Source: Prevotella melaninogenica (lineage in GTDB: Bacteria > Bacteroidota > Bacteroidia > Bacteroidales > Bacteroidaceae). From it: a stretch of DNA of 64,000 nt. Of the stretch, positions 8,601 to 17,520 are shown in pieces. The stretch lies in assembly GCF_003609775.1 (NCBI RefSeq), contig NZ_AP018050.1:1116001-1180000 (forward strand), written 5' to 3'. Below the pieces are notes generated by a model. That model was not told the origin of the DNA. It ran no database searches and saw only the letters and a program-made list of their open reading frames with translations. Each line of letters opens with the position of its first letter. Position 1 is the first letter of the stretch. Position numbers and translations under genes: made by a program.

Positions 8601-9314
8601 CTAAAGGCGAATGTCTGTAAGTGATGTTCCTGACATGAAACGGTTGAGGTCTACGTATCCACGAATACCGCGTACTTTTCCACGATCGGAGAACTGCCAG
8701 ATGTTATGTCGCCCTACTCCCTTGATAGATGGACGTACAGAACTATATCTACCCAAGGACAAAAAGTATTTGTTAAAACGAGGATTAAGATGAGAATTAT
8801 AGAAGCTTACATGAGAATAAATAAGCGGTTTCTTTCCATATTTTCTCTCTATCAGTTTGGCAAATAAGGCAACGCTGTCTTGTACTTGTTTCTTGCTCCA
8901 ACGTCTTACACCCTCGTGTTCAACGTCAATCATCGGAATCAAGTCCTGCTTGTGTCCTTTCATTGTTTTCTGGAAATTGCGAAACTGAGACCTAATAGGC
9001 GTTAAGCATGAAAGATAGTGATAAGAACCACAACGCAATCCCTGACGACGAGCCGCTTTGATGTTCTGCTCGTAGTTCGTGTCTTTTAAACTTGTTCCTT
9101 GTGTTGCTTTGATATATACAAATTTAATCTGTTTGTCTTTTGCCACTTCTTTCCAATCAATCTTTCCCTGATGATGCGACACATCAATACCATCATACTG
9201 GCGTTTCGTGTTTTTTGAAGACTTATGATAAGAATTTGATGCAGAAGCTATTACACAAATAGCTGATAGGAAAAAGATATTAATGGAACGTGGAAATATA
9301 GTTGATTTCATCAT
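8601..9314 (-). CDS. GH25 lysozyme-like muramidase
   Basis: A predicted exported N-acetylmuramidase of glycoside hydrolase family 25. A signal peptide covers about residues 1-26 (INIFFLSAICVIASASN). The family signatures follow in order: YDGIDVSHHQGKIDW (Asp near 42), FVYIKATQG, SYHYLSC and MIDVEHEG. The last holds the catalytic D-x-E pair. The common ATEG segment reads ATQG here. The 237-aa length suits a signal peptide plus a single catalytic domain. A paralogue lies at 19775-20566. It is transcribed divergently from cysE, and a -7-like TAATTTTG lies at 9390-9397 on the minus strand. Confidence 0.92.
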   Translation of the reverse strand: MMKSTIFPRSINIFFLSAICVIASASNSYHKSSKNTKRQYDGIDVSHHQGKIDWKEVAKDKQIKFVYIKATQGTSLKDTNYEQNIKAARRQGLRCGSYHYLSCLTPIRSQFRNFQKTMKGHKQDLIPMIDVEHEGVRRWSKKQVQDSVALFAKLIERKYGKKPLIYSHVSFYNSHLNPRFNKYFLSLGRYSSVRPSIKGVGRHNIWQFSDRGKVRGIRGYVDLNRFMSGTSLTDIRL

Positions 9315-9442
9315 TTTATTATTTGAAACATTTTGAATAAGATTCTTTTAGAATCTAAATTATCCTGTAATGGTGCTTGAAAAGCGCTGCAAAATTAGTA
9401 TATTTTTCTTGAACAAACCCATAAAAATCCGATAATAATCAT

Positions 9443-9450
9443 TATCTTTG
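9443..9450 (+). promoter_or_regulatory. -7 element of cysE
   Basis: TATCTTTG lies 29 nt before the cysE start codon. The -33 region is not well matched. Confidence 0.5.
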
Positions 9451-9479
9451 CAACGTAATTATATCTCGATATAGTATCA

Positions 9480-10424
9480 ATGAGCAAACAGGACATCACT
9501 CAGCAACTCATACAGACCATTGATGAGCTTTCTGAACCGGAAGCGTTGCAGGGCATTTGCCATGAGCATCGTGATGGAGACCCATTGCCATCAGCTAAGG
9601 AATTGGAAGAAATTATTGAACTTTCACGTTCTATTCTTTTTCCTGGTTTTTATGGGCGTTCGTCTGTTAATTTTAAAACTATCAAATACCAAATAGGCGT
9701 AAACGTAGAACGCCTACATAAACTGCTATGTCGACAGATTATGGCGGGTTTATGTTTTAATGAAGATTGTCATTGTCCGAATGCTGCTGATACACGCCGT
9801 TGTATGCAAGAGGAGGCAGATAAGGTTGCAGGACGAGTCATCGAAAAGTTTCCTACCTTACGTAAGATACTTTCAACAGATATACAAGCAGCCTTTGATG
9901 GTGACCCAGCAGCAGCCAATTTGGGAGAAGTAATTTCTTGTTATCCAGCTATTAAAGCTGTTATTAATTATCGTTTAGCACATGAGTTAGTTTTAGAGAA
10001 TGTGCCACTTATCCCACGTATGATTGCTGAGATGGCGCACTCTGAAACAGGTATTGATATTCATCCTGCTGCAACCATTGGTACTCATTTTACTATTGAC
10101 CATGGTACTGGTGTGGTTATTGGTGCAACTTGTATTATAGGTAATCATGTGAAACTCTATCAAGGTGTGACCTTAGGTGCTAAGAGTTTCCCACTCGATA
10201 AAGATGGTAATCCTATTAAGGGTATTGCCCGTCACCCAATCTTAAAGGATGATGTTATTGTCTATGCCAATGCAACTATCCTCGGTCGTATTACGATTGG
10301 GAAAGGTTGCATCATAGGAGCTAACGTGTGGGTTACACGAGATATGCGTCCACGGACAAAGAAGTACAAACAGAATAAAACTGATATCTTAGATATCGAT
10401 TTTGAATATGGTGGTGGGATATAA
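9480..10424 (+). CDS. cysE: Serine O-acetyltransferase
   Basis: Transfers acetyl from acetyl-CoA to L-serine, giving O-acetylserine for cysteine synthesis in the cytoplasm. The N-terminal half (1-170) is helical. The C-terminal half is a left-handed beta helix of hexapeptide repeats: IDHGTGVVIGATCIIG, GNHVKLYQGVTLGA and the Asp/His pair of the active site in FTIDHGTG. The segment IGKGCIIGANVWVTRD closes the helix. At 314 aa it is of the longer type found in Bacteroidota and plants. The end, DFEYGGGI, is a C-terminal tail ending in Ile, as used by other serine acetyltransferases to bind cysteine synthase (known of the family). Confidence 0.95.
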   Translation: MSKQDITQQLIQTIDELSEPEALQGICHEHRDGDPLPSAKELEEIIELSRSILFPGFYGRSSVNFKTIKYQIGVNVERLHKLLCRQIMAGLCFNEDCHCPNAADTRRCMQEEADKVAGRVIEKFPTLRKILSTDIQAAFDGDPAAANLGEVISCYPAIKAVINYRLAHELVLENVPLIPRMIAEMAHSETGIDIHPAATIGTHFTIDHGTGVVIGATCIIGNHVKLYQGVTLGAKSFPLDKDGNPIKGIARHPILKDDVIVYANATILGRITIGKGCIIGANVWVTRDMRPRTKKYKQNKTDILDIDFEYGGGI

Positions 10425-10477
10425 TGTTCCTGCCAACTATTCATTTAATATCGTAAATAAAAATATTTATTACATAA

Positions 10478-12025
10478 ATGCAAGAATTTGAACTCATCGC
10501 CAAAACCTTCATGGGTTTGGAGCAAGTATTAGCAAAAGAGCTGACACAGTTAGGTGCCAATAACGTGCAAATAGGACGCCGAATGGTGTCGTTCACTGGT
10601 AATAAGGAAATGATGTATCGTGCTAATTTCCAGTTATACACAGCTATTCGCATTCTTAAACCTATCGCACATTTCAAGGCGAAGAGTGCTGAAGATATGT
10701 ATGAGGAGGTGATGAAGATTGATTGGAGTAAATATATTCTCCCTGGAAAGACATTCTCTGTTGATTCAGTGGTTTATTCAGAGGAGTTTACTAACTCACG
10801 CTTCGTTACATACAAAGTAAAAGATGCCATCGTTGACCAGTTCCGTGAGCGTACTGGTACTCGTCCAAATATCTCTGTTAGTAACCCTGATATCCGTTTG
10901 AATATCCATGTGGCAGAAGATAATGCAACGCTGTCGTTGGATTCAAGTGGTGAGTCTTTGCATCGTCGTGGTTATCGTCAAGAGAGTGTTGAGGCACCAT
11001 TGAATGAAGTTTTGGCTGCGGGTATGATTCTTATGACTGGTTGGAAGGGTGAAACAGATTTCATCGACCCAATGTGTGGTTCTGGAACATTGCCTGTTGA
11101 GGCTGCTCTTATTGCTCGTAATATTTCTCCAGGTGTGTTCCGTAAGGAGTTTGCATTTGAAAAATGGCCTGATTTTGATCAGGAACTGTTTGACATGATA
11201 TACAATGATGACTCACAAGAGCGTGAATTCACACATCATATCTATGGCTATGATACTGACATGAAGGCTGTAAATACGGCTCGTATGAATGTTGCTGCAG
11301 CTGGTCTGTCAAGATATGTAACCATTGAACAGCAGGATTTTAAAGACTTCACTCAGCCAAAGGAGAAGAGCATGATTGTAATGAATCCTCCATACGGTGA
11401 GCGTATTTCTACACCTAACTTGCTCGGTACCTATAAGATGATTGGTGAACGTTTGAAGCATCAGTTTATGGGTAATGAGGCATGGATTCTCTCTTATCGT
11501 GAGGAATGTTTCCGTCAGATAGGTTTGAAGCCAAGTATTAAGATTCCTGTTTATAATGGTTCTTTGGAGTGTGAGTTCCGTCGTTACCAGATGTTTGATG
11601 GTAAGATGAGTGATTTCCGACACGATGGTGGTGTCGTAAAGACCGAAGACGAGAAGCGTGAGATGGCACAGAAGCACCGCTTCAAGAAGGAACGTGAGTT
11701 TAAGAAACGTCTTGATGAAAATGAGGAGAATGCTGAGGCTGATATTCGTTCATTTACTTTTCATAGCTTAGAGCGTAATAAGTTTGGTGGAGGTAAGTTC
11801 CATGAAGATCGTGAGCGTCGTCCTCGTTTCGAACGTGATGTAGAAGACCGCAAACGTTCTTTCAGAAGAGGAGACGATGATCGTAAGCGTTCATTCCGAC
11901 GTGATGATGATCGCAAGCGTTCGTTCAGTCGTGATGATGACCGTAAGTTTGGCGGTAAACGATTTGATAAATCTAACAAGCGCGGAGGATTCCGTGGTAA
12001 AAACACGTATAATCATGAAGATTAA
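10478..12025 (+). CDS. THUMP-domain rRNA guanine-N2 methyltransferase (RlmL-like) with charged tail
   Basis: A SAM-dependent methyltransferase related to the RlmL half that modifies 23S rRNA. The THUMP RNA-binding domain spans about 40-160. The Rossmann methyltransferase follows, with DFIDPMCGSGTLPVEAAL near 190 and the catalytic VMNPPYGERIS near 305. From about residue 425 the protein becomes highly charged. It ends in repeats of roughly ten residues of the form DDDRKRSFRR, visible as imperfect 30-nt DNA repeats at about 11840-11950. Such Arg/Asp-rich tails are known in RNA-binding helicases and methyltransferases. The last 11 nt overlap the start of the peptidase gene, indicating one transcript. 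Confidence 0.9.
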   Translation: MQEFELIAKTFMGLEQVLAKELTQLGANNVQIGRRMVSFTGNKEMMYRANFQLYTAIRILKPIAHFKAKSAEDMYEEVMKIDWSKYILPGKTFSVDSVVYSEEFTNSRFVTYKVKDAIVDQFRERTGTRPNISVSNPDIRLNIHVAEDNATLSLDSSGESLHRRGYRQESVEAPLNEVLAAGMILMTGWKGETDFIDPMCGSGTLPVEAALIARNISPGVFRKEFAFEKWPDFDQELFDMIYNDDSQEREFTHHIYGYDTDMKAVNTARMNVAAAGLSRYVTIEQQDFKDFTQPKEKSMIVMNPPYGERISTPNLLGTYKMIGERLKHQFMGNEAWILSYREECFRQIGLKPSIKIPVYNGSLECEFRRYQMFDGKMSDFRHDGGVVKTEDEKREMAQKHRFKKEREFKKRLDENEENAEADIRSFTFHSLERNKFGGGKFHEDRERRPRFERDVEDRKRSFRRGDDDRKRSFRRDDDRKRSFSRDDDRKFGGKRFDKSNKRGGFRGKNTYNHED

Positions 12026-14225
12026 ATCATTTATTAGTCTTGTGGGGCTTTGTGCTTTCACAGGACTTTTAAGTCCTACTGAGAGTATGGCACAAAAGCA
12101 GTTCACACTTGAGGATTTGAACTTTGGTGGCAAAAACTTCTACAGTATGCGCCCTGAAGCACGCTATCTTACGTGGTGGGGAGGCAAGTTGGTACGCCAA
12201 GACCTTAACAACTGTTCGTTGGTTGATTTGGTAACTGGTAAGGAGACGCAGCTCTTCTCACTGGATGAGATTAACAAGTGGGCAGGTTTATCTGCTTCTA
12301 ATGAGGTTGTTCGTCATCTTTATGGTGCTGAGTTCCCTTATGCTGACCGTTCTATTGTGAAGGTGCAGAATGGTAATGAGGACTTATATGTAGATTTCCA
12401 AACGCAAAAACTTGTACAGCGTTTGAGTCGTCCAGCTGGTCTTCAGGCACGTGATTGGAATAAAGTGTCTGGTGCAACTGCATTTGTTAAAGACCATCAG
12501 TTATATGTTGCGGATGCAAAAGGCACAGAACGTCAGTTGACAACTGATGGTTCTGGTGATATCGTATATGGTCAGAGCGTACATCGTGATGAGTTCGGTA
12601 TTGATGGTGGACTTTATTGGAGTCCAAAGGGAAGTCGCTTAGCTTTCTATCGTATGGACCAAAGTATGGTTGCTGCCTACCCTCTTATTGATGTTCCTGA
12701 GTTAGATTGGAAGCCTGAAAAAGGCGAGTCACGTGCAGCTAAGGTTGACCTTATTAAGTATCCTATGGTGGGCGAAACTTCTCATAAGGTAACTGTTGGT
12801 GTATATGACCTTACAACAGGTAAGACTGTGTATCTTCAGGCTGGTGACCCAACAGACCGTTATTTTACAAACATCACATGGAGTCCCGACGAGAAGACAG
12901 TTTATATGTTTGAACTCAACCGCGATCAGAATGATTGCCGTTTGGTATCATACGATGCTGCTACAGGTACAAAGTTGAAAGAACTCTATCGTGAGACTGA
13001 TGCAAAGTATGTTGAACCATGTCATCCTATTCAGTTCTTACCATGGAATGAGAATGAGTTCATCTTGCAGAGTCAGAAGGATGGATATAATCATCTTTAC
13101 CTCTTCAATAAGGATGGACGTCAGCTTAAGCAGATTACAAGTGGCAAGTGGGTTGTAATGGAGGTACTTGGCTTTAATAGCAAGCAGAAGAGTATTGTCT
13201 ATGTTTCTAACGAGTGTCATCCTATTCAGCGTAATGCTTGGCTTGTTAATGTAGCATCTGGAAAGCGTACATTGCTTGATAACGGTCGTGGTTATCATCA
13301 TCCAAAACTGAGCCAAGATGGTACTGCTATTATGGATAGTTATAGTGAACCAGCTGTGCCTCGCAAGTATGAAATCATTAGTTTGAATGGTAAGCCACAA
13401 CGTAATGATTACTTCACATCTGCTAATCCATGGGAAGGCTATACAGTTCCTGAATATACAAATGGTACGATAAAGGCTGCAGATGGTAAGACTGATTTGT
13501 ATTGGCGTATGGTGAAGCCTGTTAACTTTGATGCTAATAAGAAGTATCCTACGGTTATCTATGTATATGGTGGTCCTCATGCTCATAATGTTGAGGCTTC
13601 ATGGAACTGGGGATCACGTGGTTGGGAAACCTATATGGCACAGAAAGGCTACCTACTCTTTATTCTTGATAATCGTGGTAGCGAACATCGTGGTAAGGAG
13701 TTTGAGCAGGCTACATTCCGTCATCTTGGTCAAGAGGAGATGAAAGACCAGATGGAAGGAGTTAAATTCTTGAAGTCTCTTCCATACGTTGATCAGAATC
13801 GTATGGGTGTTCATGGCTGGTCATTTGGTGGCTTCATGACAACATCATTGGTTACCAATTATCCTGACGTGTTTAAGGTTGGTGTTGCAGGTGGTCCTGT
13901 TATGGATTGGAAGTGGTATGAGGTTATGTATGGAGAGCGTTATATGGACACTCCTGAGACTAACCCAGAAGGATATGCACAGACATCACTCCTTACAAAG
14001 GCAAAGGATCTTAAAGGTAAACTTCAGATAATTACTGGCTTGAATGACCCAGTCGTTGTTCCTCAGCACTCTTACTCCTTCTTGAAGGCTTGTATTGCTG
14101 CTGGCACACAACCAGACTTCTTCGTTTATCCAGGTGAGCCTCATAATATGCGCGGACATCAGAGTGTACACTTGCATGAGCGCATTACAGAGTACTTTGA
14201 AAATTATCTTAAGCCTATAAAATAG
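12015..14225 (+). CDS. S9 prolyl oligopeptidase-family peptidase (DPP-IV-like)
   Basis: An exported serine peptidase that removes X-Pro dipeptides in this family; an amino-acid-fermenting oral bacterium would use it to degrade peptides. A signal peptide spans about 1-25 (FISLVGLCAFTGLLSPTESMAQ). The eight-bladed propeller covers about 60-470. The alpha/beta hydrolase follows with GWSFGGFMT (nucleophile), the Asp in GLNDPVV and the His in YPGEPHNM. The start at ATG 12015 is chosen because it begins the signal peptide. The frame is open upstream to 11877 but that part overlaps the methyltransferase. The gene overlaps its neighbour by 11 nt. Confidence 0.93.
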   Translation: MKIKSFISLVGLCAFTGLLSPTESMAQKQFTLEDLNFGGKNFYSMRPEARYLTWWGGKLVRQDLNNCSLVDLVTGKETQLFSLDEINKWAGLSASNEVVRHLYGAEFPYADRSIVKVQNGNEDLYVDFQTQKLVQRLSRPAGLQARDWNKVSGATAFVKDHQLYVADAKGTERQLTTDGSGDIVYGQSVHRDEFGIDGGLYWSPKGSRLAFYRMDQSMVAAYPLIDVPELDWKPEKGESRAAKVDLIKYPMVGETSHKVTVGVYDLTTGKTVYLQAGDPTDRYFTNITWSPDEKTVYMFELNRDQNDCRLVSYDAATGTKLKELYRETDAKYVEPCHPIQFLPWNENEFILQSQKDGYNHLYLFNKDGRQLKQITSGKWVVMEVLGFNSKQKSIVYVSNECHPIQRNAWLVNVASGKRTLLDNGRGYHHPKLSQDGTAIMDSYSEPAVPRKYEIISLNGKPQRNDYFTSANPWEGYTVPEYTNGTIKAADGKTDLYWRMVKPVNFDANKKYPTVIYVYGGPHAHNVEASWNWGSRGWETYMAQKGYLLFILDNRGSEHRGKEFEQATFRHLGQEEMKDQMEGVKFLKSLPYVDQNRMGVHGWSFGGFMTTSLVTNYPDVFKVGVAGGPVMDWKWYEVMYGERYMDTPETNPEGYAQTSLLTKAKDLKGKLQIITGLNDPVVVPQHSYSFLKACIAAGTQPDFFVYPGEPHNMRGHQSVHLHERITEYFENYLKPIK

Positions 14226-14296
14226 GGTTTGGTGATAATCTAATAGTACGTTTTATTATTGCTTATAATCGCATCTAACAATTAATAAATACCCAT

Positions 14297-14335
14297 GTGC
14301 AGCAAGTCTGCACTCCCCTCTTTCATCGGAGGGGG
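14297..14335 (+). promoter_or_regulatory. Two tandem hairpins just upstream of purD
   Basis: GTGCAG-caagt-CTGCAC (14297-14313) is followed directly by CCCCTC-...-GAGGGG (14315-14334). The second stem ends about 14 nt before the purD ATG at 14349, in an otherwise AT-rich leader. It may affect translation initiation. I do not recognise a known riboswitch. Confidence 0.4.
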
Positions 14336-14348
14336 TGGGCAAAGCTTT

Positions 14349-15617
14349 ATGAGAATATTACTTTTAGGCAGCGGCGGTCGCGAACACGCCTTAGCATGGA
14401 AGATTGCACAGAGTGCAAAGTGTAGTAAACTCTTCATCGCACCAGGTAATGCTGGTACGGGAGCAGTTGGTGAGAACGTTGCAATCGGAGTAAATGACTT
14501 TGATAAACTGAAGGACTTCGTTGTTGAAGAGAAGGTTGATATGGTTGTTGTCGGTCCTGAAGACCCATTGGTAAATGGTGTTTATGACTGCTTTAAGGAT
14601 GACAGTCGCACAGCTAATATTCCTGTTATTGGTCCTTCAAAGGCTGGTGCTGTACTCGAAGGGTCTAAGGACTTCGCCAAAGCTTTTATGAAACGTCATA
14701 ACATTCCGACAGCTGCTTACGAGACATTTGATGGTACTACTATTGAAGAGGGTATGTGCTTCCTTGAGAAGCTTAAAGCTCCTTATGTGTTGAAAGCCGA
14801 TGGCTTGGCAGCTGGTAAGGGTGTTCTTATTCTTCCAACGCTTGAAGAAGCTAAGAAAGAATTGCGTGAAATGCTTGGAGGTATGTTTGGTAACGCTTCT
14901 GCAAAGGTTGTTATCGAGGAATTCCTTTCAGGTATTGAATGTTCTGTATTTGTTCTTACCGATGGTACAAACTATCAGATTTTGCCAGAAGCAAAGGATT
15001 ATAAGCGCATTGGTGAGCATGATACGGGTTTGAATACTGGTGGTATGGGTAGCGTAACTCCTGTTCCATTTGCTACTAAGGAATGGATGGCAAAGGTGGA
15101 AGAGCGCATTATTCGTCCAACTGTTGATGGTTTGAAGGCAGAGGGTATTGACTATAAAGGCTTTATCTTCTTTGGCTTAATTAATGTTGATGGCGAACCA
15201 ATGGTTATTGAGTATAACTGTCGTATGGGTGATCCAGAAACAGAAAGTGTTATGTTACGCTTGAAGAGTGACATCGTTGATCTCTTTGAAGGAGTTGCAG
15301 AGGGTAATCTCGATCAGCGAGAGGTTGAGTTTGACTCACGTTCTGCAGTCTGCGTAATGCTCGTTAGTGGTGGTTATCCAGAAGAGTATGTGAAAGGTTA
15401 TCCAATTGCTGGACTTGATAAGATAGAAGGCTCTGTAGTTTTCCATAGTGGAACAGCTGTAAAGGATGGCCAGGTTGTAACCGCTGGTGGTCGTGTCATC
15501 GCTGTGTCTTCTTATGGTGAGAATAAAGAAGAAGCACTAAAGAAGAGTTTTGCAGAAGCTCAGAAGATTGAATTTACGGATAAATACTTTAGAAGAGACA
15601 TAGGTCAGGACTTATAG
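14349..15617 (+). CDS. purD: Phosphoribosylamine-glycine ligase
   Basis: The second step of de novo purine synthesis: ATP-dependent joining of glycine to phosphoribosylamine, in the cytoplasm. The 422-aa protein starts [18 protein letters not shown], the typical N-terminal glycine-rich strand. An ATP-grasp domain follows ([15 protein letters not shown] near 135, [13 protein letters not shown] near 195, [12 protein letters not shown] near 285). The frame is open 18 codons further upstream (ATG 14295), but that extension runs through two hairpins and does not resemble the family, so ATG 14349 is preferred. No other pur genes are in the window. Confidence 0.95.
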   Translation: MRILLLGSGGREHALAWKIAQSAKCSKLFIAPGNAGTGAVGENVAIGVNDFDKLKDFVVEEKVDMVVVGPEDPLVNGVYDCFKDDSRTANIPVIGPSKAGAVLEGSKDFAKAFMKRHNIPTAAYETFDGTTIEEGMCFLEKLKAPYVLKADGLAAGKGVLILPTLEEAKKELREMLGGMFGNASAKVVIEEFLSGIECSVFVLTDGTNYQILPEAKDYKRIGEHDTGLNTGGMGSVTPVPFATKEWMAKVEERIIRPTVDGLKAEGIDYKGFIFFGLINVDGEPMVIEYNCRMGDPETESVMLRLKSDIVDLFEGVAEGNLDQREVEFDSRSAVCVMLVSGGYPEEYVKGYPIAGLDKIEGSVVFHSGTAVKDGQVVTAGGRVIAVSSYGENKEEALKKSFAEAQKIEFTDKYFRRDIGQDL

Positions 15618-15704
15618 TCTTATCTTCTTGAAGGAAAGGAGATAGCTATAAGGTGTCTATTGTATAACAATATTAATTACGGCTATCTCCGTATATCATC
15701 TATT

Positions 15705-16649
15705 ATGCAACAAAAACGCATCCAAAATCGAATAGCAGAAAGCCGCTGGACACAAGCATACGTTGTCTCAGCGGCTGCTCTTGTATGGGTTATTGCGGGG
15801 TTATATAATCTTGCAGTAATAGTACCAGGTATATGCCTTTTGCTGTCTACCTATCTTATGATGGAGTTGAATAATGCCAATGCGCTTATTCGTATCTACA
15901 GTAGAATGGTGTCATGTTCGTTCTTAGTCTTTGCGACTATGGCGGCCTTTATGTTCCCATCTATTCAGGCTGCTATCATTATGTTGGGCTTTGTAGGCTT
16001 CTATACTTTTGCTTTTCGATGCTATCAAGACACTCATGCGCCGGGATGGACTTTCTATGCCTTCTTCTGTATAGGTATGGCGAGTATTGTATGGGTACAA
16101 ACTCTTTTCTATCTCCCTATTCTTTGGGTCATTATGCGTACCAATATTCTTTCGATGAGTCCTCGCAATTTTGTTGCATCTCTTCTTGGTATTATCCTTC
16201 CTTATTGGTTCTATGCAGGATACTTGGCTGTTAAGGGAGATATTACTATACTCTTAAACCATTTTGCTAAGATTGCAGTATTTAGTGAGCCTTTCAATTT
16301 TAAGATATTAAGTTTTAATCAAATACTGACTTTATCATTTGTATTGGTATGCGCTGTGATTGGCATTGTGCATTTCATGAATCAAAAGCGCAATGATAAT
16401 ATTCGTACACGTTTGTTCTATCAGATATTTATAACAGTAGATCTTGCAACAATCGTCTTTTTGTTTCTTCAACCTCAGCATTATGAAGCATTGCTGAGTG
16501 TGTTGATTGTAACTACAGCACCGCTAATTGCACATTTCTTTGCACTTACACGTACAAGGATAACTAACTGGATGTTTCTCATCCTTTCTTATTCAGCTAT
16601 CATTATCACCCTACTCAACTTATGGATTCTCTTACACAATTACTTGTAG
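15705..16649 (+). CDS. Multi-pass membrane protein of unknown function
   Basis: 314 aa with about eight to ten hydrophobic segments spread over its whole length, such as AAALVWVIAGLYNLAVIV and ATMAAFMFPSIQAAIIMLGF. The N-terminus is basic (MQQKRIQNRIAESRW), suggesting a cytoplasmic start. I cannot name the family with confidence; Bacteroidota genomes carry similar proteins under uninformative or wrong names. ATG 15705 is preferred over the frame opening at 15660 because the upstream part lacks a start context. Its end overlaps the next gene by 28 nt, so the two are probably co-translated, and purD lies 87 nt upstream. Confidence 0.7.
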   Translation: MQQKRIQNRIAESRWTQAYVVSAAALVWVIAGLYNLAVIVPGICLLLSTYLMMELNNANALIRIYSRMVSCSFLVFATMAAFMFPSIQAAIIMLGFVGFYTFAFRCYQDTHAPGWTFYAFFCIGMASIVWVQTLFYLPILWVIMRTNILSMSPRNFVASLLGIILPYWFYAGYLAVKGDITILLNHFAKIAVFSEPFNFKILSFNQILTLSFVLVCAVIGIVHFMNQKRNDNIRTRLFYQIFITVDLATIVFLFLQPQHYEALLSVLIVTTAPLIAHFFALTRTRITNWMFLILSYSAIIITLLNLWILLHNYL

Positions 16650-17074
16650 ACTATGGTTATTGGGGAATGTTTTTATCGGCATTCCTTGCAGGAAGTGTTT
16701 TACCTTTTAGTAGTGAGGCGGTAATGCTCGGTTTGCTTGCAGCTGGCGTAGACCCTGTCCTATTACTTGTTTATGGTAGTATAGGCAACGTCTTAGGAGG
16801 AATGCTAAATTATGGTCTTGGTAGATTAGGCAAACTGGAATGGCTTGAGCGTTATTTCCGAGTGAAGCAAGAGTCGTTAGACAGAGCTTATCGCTTTATG
16901 GGCGGACATGGTGCATGGATGGGATTCTTTGCTTTCCTTCCTATCCTTGGTAGTGCCATCACCATTGTTTTAGGACTTACACGTGCAAATATCGCTTTGT
17001 CAGTATTAAGTATTACAATAGGTAAAGTACTGCGTTATGCAGCTTTGATTTGGGGTGCATCTTCCCTCTTTTAA
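16622..17074 (+). CDS. YqaA/DedA-like (VTT-domain) small membrane protein
   Basis: 150 aa with four or five membrane segments. Segments typical of the YqaA branch of the SNARE-associated/DedA superfamily are present: GYWGMFLSAFLAGSVLPFSSEAVMLGL and YGSIGNVLGGMLNYGLGRLGK. An acidic residue in the first membrane region (SSEAVM) and the basic GRLGK loop are conserved features. DedA relatives are linked to lipid-carrier recycling and membrane homeostasis, but YqaA itself has no assigned substrate. The start lies inside the previous gene (28-nt overlap). Confidence 0.85.
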   Translation: MDSLTQLLVDYGYWGMFLSAFLAGSVLPFSSEAVMLGLLAAGVDPVLLLVYGSIGNVLGGMLNYGLGRLGKLEWLERYFRVKQESLDRAYRFMGGHGAWMGFFAFLPILGSAITIVLGLTRANIALSVLSITIGKVLRYAALIWGASSLF

Positions 17075-17222
17075 TTAGTTATTTCCTATGAAGATTATTT
17101 TTCTCTTTATAGGAAACAACTAATATCTAATATAACTTAAGCAGCATACTCTCCTATGCAGTATCTCCTTTTATGTTATTTTGTTTTTTCAACGGGAATA
17201 TATTGTAAGTGTTTTAGTGCTT

Positions 17223-17280
17223 AGCACCATTGGTGTTAACTATGAGCACTATATGTGCTGGGCACTAACACGTAGATAGA
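17223..17280. repeat. 22-nt CAC-N5-GTG array A1
   Basis: Two full units start at 17223 (AGCACCATTGGTG) and 17245 (AGCACTATATGTG), and a partial third (AACACG) at 17267. Each has a CAC-N5-GTG core. It lies between yqaA and fhs, a 446-bp gap whose remainder is AT-rich with only the fhs -7 element. Confidence 0.65.
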
Positions 17281-17482
17281 AAAGGGTAAGATAGAATCAT
17301 CAAGGTCAATATAAGATATGTTAGATATATAGGAATCGCTTATTTATATAGTGTTTACAGATTATACTAATAGGAAATAATCTCTCTTATATTCAATTAA
17401 TAGAAAGTTATTTGATAATCATAACGTTTTTAAAACCGAAAAACTTTCTTCGCAAGAACTGGTTATATTCAAAATTTATTTT

Positions 17483-17490
17483 TATCTTTG
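17483..17490 (+). promoter_or_regulatory. -7 element of fhs
   Basis: TATCTTTG lies 30 nt before the fhs ATG. No good -33 match is seen. No folate or other riboswitch is recognised in the gap. Confidence 0.5.
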
Positions 17491-17520
17491 CGATTATAAC
17501 TTTATAAAAAGAATATAACT

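Noticed and set aside
11877..12014. Extended N-terminus for the DPP-IV-like peptidase
   Set aside because: The extension overlaps the repetitive tail of the methyltransferase and would hide a good signal peptide beginning at 12015.
17280..17482. A folate-type riboswitch before fhs
   Set aside because: No recognisable conserved core was found; only a -7 element lies close to the gene.
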